Source: an uncultured Clostridia bacterium (GTDB lineage: Bacteria > Bacillota_A > Clostridia > Christensenellales > Aristaeellaceae). From it: a stretch of DNA of 8,367 bases. Made by a program: the position numbers and the translations under genes. The number at the start of each line of letters is the position of its first letter. The stretch's first letter is position 1. The notes beneath the pieces were generated by a model. That model had not been told where the DNA came from, searched no databases, and saw only the letters and a program-made list of their open reading frames with translations. Below are positions 4,948-8,367 of the stretch, piece by piece. The stretch lies in the NCBI GenBank assembly GCA_946613955.1, contig CAMOGC010000068.1:1-8367 (forward strand), given 5' to 3'.

Positions 4948-6177
4948 TCAGAACAGGCGCACCGTCTGTCCCTCCGACAGAACGCCCTGCTGGATGGCGG
5001 AAATGTAGACCGCGTCGTCCCGCCTTTCCAGGATGTTGACGGGGATAAAGGTCTGATACTGCCCGTCCACCACCACGACACCGGCCATATTGTCCTGATA
5101 ATAAATCGCCCGGGGCGGCACCATCAGGGTGGAAACATTGTCTCCCAGCTCCCCCGTGCAGGTTCGGATATACAGGATCGGCTGCACCGGCGCCTGCACC
5201 GCCAGGCGGACCACCAGCTCCCCGCCGGCGCGGGTAAAGGACTGCACCCGGGCCTGGACGGTCGTGTCCTGGAAGCTTTCCAGCCGAAGCTCGTAAACCG
5301 CGCCCTCCACCGGGTTCCAGTTGGAATCCCGGACCATCATCAGCACATACCAGTATCCGTCGCGGATCATGCGGTAGATGGTGGTTTTCCCCTTCTGGCC
5401 GGCGGAGGAGGCGGGCTTGTTCCCGTTGATCATCGACCGGACCTGGGCCGGGGTAAAGGAATCGTAATTATGGATGGTCAGCCCGTATTCATATCCGTCG
5501 GAATAGAAGCTGACGACCCCCTCCGTCATGGCGGCATACTGCTTGGTCCAGCTGCTGATCCGCTGCATCTGGCTCTGCTCGTCGTCATACAGGCGGCTCA
5601 TCCGCTGGTCGTCGCTGTATTTCTGCTTCAGGTAGGTCTGCCGGGCCTGAATCGCCGTCCCCAGCAGCTTTTCCTGGTTGTTCATATTGCCCCGGGCGCC
5701 GCCGACGATGGCGCGGACCTCGCGCGCCCGGGTCAGCACGTCGCTTTCCAGCTTTTCCATCCGGGCGTCGGTGGCCACCTCCGAGCGCAGGAGCCTGATC
5801 TGGTAGTTTTTGATCTGATCGCGGTAATCCTGAAGGGTCGTCATCTCCCGGGTGCTGAAACCGGAGGAGTAGACGTTGCAGATCGTCGTCCCCCGATAAA
5901 TCAGGGTGCCCTCCTCGGCGATATACTCGATGCTGGTCAGCCCCTCGGCGTCAAAGGGCGTCTCGTCCCGAACCAGCAGGCAGTCCCCCGTATACCGGGT
6001 GCCCATGGTTCCGGCGGTAATCCGCCCATAGGGGGAGGCCTCCGGCGTCAGCGCGGTCACCAGATACCAGATCACGAATCCCAGCACCGCCACGATCAGC
6101 ATGATCTGGAAAACGCTCATGCGTCTGGGTTCCTCTGGCTGCGGCTGAACCGGCTGCGGCGGCGCCATCTGATACAA
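4948..6177 (-). CDS. HlyD/membrane-fusion-like single-pass protein upstream of sepF
   Basis: 409 residues. A Pro/Gln-rich cytoplasmic N-terminus (1-19) is followed by one membrane segment (about 21-43, VFQIMLIVAVLGFVIWYLV). A short beta region resembling a lipoyl-like hairpin comes next (about 63-103, CLLVRDETPF...GTLIYRGTTICNVY). A helical, probably coiled-coil hairpin follows (about 110-218), and a C-terminal beta-rich part ends VYISAIQQGVLSEGQTVRLF. This is the general layout of HlyD-type adaptors, but no ABC or RND transporter is adjacent. From memory, a gene of this type next to sepF is common in Clostridia, so a division-linked role is plausible but unproven. The TTG at 6177 is preferred over the in-frame ATG at 6168 because AAGGAG (6187-6192) is 9 nt from the TTG and 18 nt from the ATG. 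It is the first gene of the proposed division operon. Confidence 0.78.
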   Translation of the reverse strand: MYQMAPPQPVQPQPEEPRRMSVFQIMLIVAVLGFVIWYLVTALTPEASPYGRITAGTMGTRYTGDCLLVRDETPFDAEGLTSIEYIAEEGTLIYRGTTICNVYSSGFSTREMTTLQDYRDQIKNYQIRLLRSEVATDARMEKLESDVLTRAREVRAIVGGARGNMNNQEKLLGTAIQARQTYLKQKYSDDQRMSRLYDDEQSQMQRISSWTKQYAAMTEGVVSFYSDGYEYGLTIHNYDSFTPAQVRSMINGNKPASSAGQKGKTTIYRMIRDGYWYVLMMVRDSNWNPVEGAVYELRLESFQDTTVQARVQSFTRAGGELVVRLAVQAPVQPILYIRTCTGELGDNVSTLMVPPRAIYYQDNMAGVVVVDGQYQTFIPVNILERRDDAVYISAIQQGVLSEGQTVRLF

Positions 6178-6212
6178 GGCATCCCTCTCCTTCCCTCGGA
6201 CGATTACCCCTT

Positions 6213-6241
6213 ATCTTATCATATTCACCCATTCATTGCAA
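6213..6241 (-). promoter_or_regulatory. Candidate promoter of the HlyD-like / sepF / divIVA operon
   Basis: On the minus strand, TTGCAA (6236-6241) and TAAGAT (6213-6218) are separated by exactly 17 bp in the only AT-rich patch between purR and the HlyD-like gene. An overlapping TATGAT (6218-6223) has no -35 at normal spacing. The predicted start is near 6206, leaving a leader of about 30 nt containing the ribosome binding site. Each hexamer matches consensus at four of six positions. Confidence 0.45.
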
Positions 6242-6266
6242 ATTTTGGGGCCGCCCGCGGGCATCC

Positions 6267-7091
6267 TCATTCGTCCCGCTCCAGCCAGGCCGCCGGCCGC
6301 ACGCGCGCCTCGGCCGGTTCCCCGCCGAGCACCTCCAGGGTCATCAGGGCCTTTTCCCCCGCGACCCGCTTTTTCGCCGGCACCGCCGTGGACATGACGA
6401 AGGCGGAGCCCACCACCGTCACGTTGAATTCCCGCATCAGCTCCTGCATGCCCCGGGCGGTGCCGCCCCCCTTGAGGAAATCGTCGACGATCAGGGCCCG
6501 CTGGTTTTCCCGGACCGCCCGGCGGCTCAGACTCATGGTCTCGATGTTGCCGGAGCCGGAAACGTAATTGATGTTAACCGCCGAGCCCTCGTAAACCTTG
6601 GAGCTGTGGCGGGCGATCACCAGGGGAACGCCCAGGGCGTTGGCCGTGGCATAGGCCACGGGAATGCCCTTGGTTTCCATCGTCAGGACGAAATCCGGGT
6701 TTTCCCGGTCAAACTCCGTCGCCAGGATCTCGCCCATCCGGTTGACGATCTCCGGCGCGCTGAGGATGTCCGAATAATACAGAAAGTCCCCCGGCAGCAC
6801 CCGCTCGGTGCCGCTGAGCTTTTCGCACAGCTCGGCAATAAACTTCCGGGCGGTCTCCCGGCCGATCCGGGGCCGATAGATAACGCCCCCCGCGGCCCCC
6901 GTCAGGGTCACGATTTCTCCCAGATCAAAATCCCTGACCACGTGCCGCAGCGCGTCGATATCCTCGCTGACCGTGGATTTGGCGGACCCGAACAGGGCGC
7001 AGAACTGGTTCAGGGTAAACATTTTTCCCGGCGCCCCGGCCAGGATCTTCATCATCGCGCTCATGCGCTCGTTGCGGCGAATTCTTTCCAC
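6267..7091 (-). CDS. purR: PurR, PRPP-responsive purine repressor (Bacillus/Clostridium type)
   Basis: PurR represses purine synthesis and uptake genes by binding paired PurBoxes; PRPP bound to its phosphoribosyltransferase-like domain releases it from DNA. This 274-residue protein is close to the B. subtilis length (about 285). Residues 1-75 are a winged-helix domain (FTLNQFCALFGSAKSTVSEDIDALR, 25-49). The rest is a type I PRTase fold with the PRPP motif ALIVDDFLKGGGT (199-211) and the family segment RHSSKVYEGSAVNINYVSGS (161-180). It is unrelated to the LacI-type PurR of E. coli. The GTG start is supported by AAGGAG (7100-7105), 8 nt upstream. It stands alone, 89 bp before the HlyD-like gene, which has its own candidate promoter; yabJ and spoVG, its partners in B. 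subtilis, are not downstream. PurBox-like sites upstream suggest autoregulation. Confidence 0.94.
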   Translation of the reverse strand: MERIRRNERMSAMMKILAGAPGKMFTLNQFCALFGSAKSTVSEDIDALRHVVRDFDLGEIVTLTGAAGGVIYRPRIGRETARKFIAELCEKLSGTERVLPGDFLYYSDILSAPEIVNRMGEILATEFDRENPDFVLTMETKGIPVAYATANALGVPLVIARHSSKVYEGSAVNINYVSGSGNIETMSLSRRAVRENQRALIVDDFLKGGGTARGMQELMREFNVTVVGSAFVMSTAVPAKKRVAGEKALMTLEVLGGEPAEARVRPAAWLERDE

Positions 7092-7150
7092 GGGTACAGC
7101 TCCTTGCGTTGTTGATCCGGCGGCGGGGCATCCGCTTCCGAAAAGCGCGC

Positions 7151-7177
7151 AAAACCCCCGGCCTGGCCGGTCGGGGG
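7151..7177 (-). terminator. Possible terminator between the HPr-like gene and purR
   Basis: CCCCCGGCC (7155-7163) and GGTCGGGGG (7169-7177) form a 9-bp stem with a 5-nt loop. On the minus strand one pair becomes an A-C mismatch. In that direction the stem is followed by TTTT (7154-7151), GCGCGC and another TTTT, a weak tail. It would stop transcripts of the HPr-like gene before purR. The stem lies at or just downstream of the predicted purR transcript start, so it could instead affect the purR leader. Confidence 0.5.
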
Positions 7178-7178
7178 C

Positions 7179-7207
7179 ATTTTATCATACTTTCCGAATG
7201 TTGAAAA
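7179..7207 (-). promoter_or_regulatory. Candidate purR promoter
   Basis: On the minus strand, TTTTCA (7202-7207) and TAAAAT (7179-7184) are 17 bp apart, with the predicted start near 7172 and a leader of about 80 nt. One PurBox-like site lies within the spacer and touches the -35, and the other lies just upstream of the -35, an arrangement suited to repression. Confidence 0.45.
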
Positions 7208-7234
7208 GGGCAGATTGATATATTGTTCGCTGTT
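7190..7234. promoter_or_regulatory. Pair of inverted PurBox-like sites (putative PurR operator)
   Basis: The B. subtilis PurBox consensus, from memory, is AWWWCCGAACWWT, and two inverted copies are needed. CTTTCCGAATGTT (7190-7202) matches at 10 of 13 positions and keeps CCGAA. ATTGTTCGCTGTT (7222-7234) matches the inverted box at 11 of 13 and keeps GTTCG. They face each other across 19 bp, within a few bp of the spacing I recall for the B. subtilis pur control region (about 16-18). Being directly upstream of purR raises the likelihood considerably. Confidence 0.5.
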
Positions 7235-7287
7235 TCCGGGTAGATTCCCGACTTTTTTCTTTTAACGTACGGGCTTTTGCCTCCCGT

Positions 7288-7515
7288 TCAGACCAGGAAG
7301 GGCTTGATTTCCTCCAGCAGCTGGCCGCAGTCCTCGCTGTAGATTTCCAGGGTAATGGGCCGGCTCAGATCCAGGGAAAAAATGCCCAGGATGGATTTGG
7401 CGTCCACCACGTGCCTCCCCGCCCGCAGATCCATTTCAAAGGGATAGCGGCCGACGATATTGACGAATTTGTTGACGTTTTCCACCAGGCTCAGGCGAAT
7501 GGTAACCGTTTTCAT
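7288..7515 (-). CDS. HPr-like protein lacking the phospho-accepting histidine
   Basis: A 75-residue HPr-fold protein, shorter than canonical HPr (about 87-88). The GLHARPA segment carrying the His15 phosphorylated by PTS Enzyme I is absent; the matching stretch reads LSLVENVNKFVN and contains no His. The region around regulatory Ser46 is kept as VDAKSILGIFSLDLS, with Ser41 in the Ser46 position. It therefore cannot relay PTS phosphate. A Crh-like role through HPr kinase and CcpA is conceivable but not shown. Similar His-less HPr relatives occur in Clostridia, from memory. The ATG is supported by AAAGGA (7525-7530) 9 nt upstream. The gene has its own strong-looking promoter and is monocistronic or weakly linked to purR, 196 bp downstream. 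Confidence 0.85.
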   Translation of the reverse strand: MKTVTIRLSLVENVNKFVNIVGRYPFEMDLRAGRHVVDAKSILGIFSLDLSRPITLEIYSEDCGQLLEEIKPFLV

Positions 7516-7603
7516 GCAGGCGTTTCCTTTCTGGTCAGTGCGCTTCGGTGTTCTTCGATGTTCCCCGGAGGACTCCCGCGCCGCGGTCTTCCACAGCGGG
7601 CCG

Positions 7604-7622
7604 CTCCGGAACGGTTCCGGAG
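7604..7622. promoter_or_regulatory. Perfect 19-bp palindrome over the HPr-like gene's start site (putative operator)
   Basis: CTCCGGAAC (7604-7612) and GTTCCGGAG (7614-7622) are exact inverse complements around G7613. The palindrome overlaps the end of the -10 hexamer and is centred on the predicted +1, a classic repressor position. It has no T-tract on the minus strand, so it is a poor terminator for the gene ending at 7658. The regulator is unknown. Confidence 0.5.
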
Positions 7623-7649
7623 TGTATCCGTTTTCCGCCGGTTTGTCAA
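7621..7649 (-). promoter_or_regulatory. Sigma-A-type promoter of the HPr-like gene
   Basis: On the minus strand a perfect -35 TTGACA (7644-7649) is followed by a 17-bp spacer and TACACT (7621-7626, four of six). The predicted start is near 7614, about 99 nt before the ATG. The -35 lies only 9 bp after the stop of the preceding gene, with no terminator in between. Confidence 0.7.
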
Positions 7650-7657
7650 GCCCGCGG

Positions 7658-8367
7658 TCAGTCCGTCGCGGTGGAAAGGGTTTTGCCGGGAATGGAAAGC
7701 ATCAGGGTTTCCTCCTCCGCGTCCCATTCCCAGGAGCCGTCCAGGGCCCGGGTCAGCAGATCCACGCTGATAAAGCGCCCCTCCCCGAAGGAGAAATCCT
7801 CCGGGGCGGCCACCATCTCGATCCCGTCCACCGCCGCCACCAGGGCGCCGTTTTCCCGCAGCAGGGCCAGGGTATAGCCCGCCGCCTCCAGGATGACGGT
7901 TCCGCCGTCATCGGTCAGTTTCCAGCTCTCCACGCTGGCCGCCGCGTCATCCAGGCTGATGCGGAAGGCCCCGTTCCATTCCTGGATCCTCGGCGAATGA
8001 ATCTGGGGCACCCCGTCCTCCAGGGCAGTCCACCGCATGGCCTCGCCGCTGTCGTTGAGCACCACCCATCCGGCGATATCCCGCCAGGGCACCGGCGTCG
8101 CCGTCGGGCCGGCCGGGGGCGTCCCGGTCGGTTCCGCGTCCAGATCCACATCTTCCATCAATTCATCCGGTGTTTCCGTTTCCGCGGGGGCGGGGGAAGA
8201 CGGATCCTCCGCGGGGAGCGCCGCCTTCGCAAAAGAGCCGGGCGTCTCCGTCGGCGCTTCCGTTTCCGCGGGCGCCGCTGTTACAGGCGTCGGGATTTCC
8301 GTCCCCGGCGCGGGCGCTTCCGTTCCTTCGGCCCCGGGGGTTTCCGATGGCACAGCCGTTACGGGCG
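7658..8367 (-). CDS. Secreted/surface protein fragment: Thr/Pro/Glu linker plus copper-amine-oxidase-N-like domain (N-terminus off window)
   Basis: The frame is open to the right edge; 235 residues are visible. The GTG at 8353 lies inside the Thr/Pro/Glu linker and is not a credible start, so signal peptide and N-terminal domains are missing. Visible residues about 1-93 are a linker rich in Thr, Pro, Glu and Ala, with an approximate repeat beginning PVTAVPSETP and PVTAAPAETE. Residues about 98-228 form a compact region resembling the copper amine oxidase N-terminal (stalk) domain common in Gram-positive surface proteins. Its last unit GRFISVDLLTRALDGSWEWD is the typical pattern of a GRxxVPLRxxxExLGxxVxWD motif, and GAFRISLDDAAASVESWKL is probably an earlier half-repeat. 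No copper or amine oxidase activity is implied; the domain is generally structural. Stop is TGA at 7658-7660. Confidence 0.82.
   Translation of the reverse strand, partial: PVTAVPSETPGAEGTEAPAPGTEIPTPVTAAPAETEAPTETPGSFAKAALPAEDPSSPAPAETETPDELMEDVDLDAEPTGTPPAGPTATPVPWRDIAGWVVLNDSGEAMRWTALEDGVPQIHSPRIQEWNGAFRISLDDAAASVESWKLTDDGGTVILEAAGYTLALLRENGALVAAVDGIEMVAAPEDFSFGEGRFISVDLLTRALDGSWEWDAEEETLMLSIPGKTLSTATD

Noticed and set aside
4863..5081. Upstream extension of SepF to a start at 5081
   Set aside because: The added residues overlap the HlyD-like gene, are Arg/Ser-rich and unlike any SepF. The family N-terminus starts at the ATG at 4862 with AAGGAGG upstream.
4852..6567. 571-codon plus-strand open frame
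   Set aside because: It is antisense to the HlyD-like gene and part of purR. Composition (His/Gly/Pro/Arg-rich) fits the complement of GC-rich coding DNA, and it has no recognisable domain.
7236..7265. Plus-strand terminator-like motif: short CGGG/CCCG stem followed by a T-run
   Set aside because: No plus-strand gene lies upstream to terminate, and the stem is only 4-5 bp. On the minus strand it has no T-tract.
8200..8353. GTG at 8353 as the start of the rightmost gene
   Set aside because: The reading frame continues to the window edge with the same Pro/Thr/Glu composition, there is no ribosome binding site, and a surface protein should begin with a signal peptide or membrane anchor.

Overview
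The window looks like a chromosomal segment from a high-GC member of the Clostridia/Firmicutes. GC is clearly above 60% by eye, and the gene set is Gram-positive: SepF, DivIVA, the Bacillus/Clostridium-type PurR, and an HPr-like protein lacking the phospho-histidine. Extracytoplasmic proteins carry Thr/Pro/Glu-rich linkers. A Christensenellales-like gut lineage would fit, but that is an inference from style, not a demonstrated placement. No mobile-element gene, CRISPR array, tRNA or rRNA is visible. This reads as core and near-core chromosome.

Layout, left to right. (1) 1-1167, minus: a single-pass membrane protein, cut at its C-terminus by the window edge, ending in a 12-bp tandem repeat that encodes EEPT/DEPA tetrapeptides. 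(2) 1168-1369: divergent intergenic region with a good minus promoter and a perfect plus -10 hexamer. (3) 1370-2242, plus: a PflX-type (COG1313) radical SAM protein, the only plus-strand gene. (4) 2243-2490: convergent intergenic region with a bidirectional terminator, a 98-bp segment bounded by 11-bp perfect inverted repeats, and a 28-bp direct repeat. (5) 6177-2491, minus: a cell-division cluster in the order HlyD-like membrane protein, sepF, divIVA, then a lipoyl-less E2/CAT-fold acyltransferase homologue whose catalytic His and Asp are both replaced. (6) 7091-6267, minus: purR, preceded by two inverted PurBox-like sites over its own candidate promoter. (7) 7515-7288, minus: an HPr-like protein without His15, driven by a TTGACA-17-TACACT promoter with a perfect 19-bp palindrome centred on the predicted +1. 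(8) 8367-7658, minus: the C-terminal part of a secreted or surface protein with a Thr/Pro/Glu linker and a copper-amine-oxidase-N-like domain.

How the genes fit together. SepF (membrane anchor for FtsZ) and DivIVA (curvature- and septum-associated coiled coil) form the recognisable division core. The HlyD-like gene upstream and the acyltransferase-like gene 17 nt downstream of divIVA share their strand and very likely their transcript. ylmG (YggT) and ylmH, which sit between sepF and divIVA in Bacillus, are absent. PurR and the HPr-like protein are regulators or metabolic sensors with their own promoters, not obviously functional partners of the division genes.

The best leads for new biology are the catalytically degenerate acyltransferase homologue coupled to divIVA, the enlarged SepF with a Gly/Tyr repeat tail, the putative purR autoregulatory site, and the palindrome over the HPr-like promoter. 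I found no complete, obviously novel multi-gene system.
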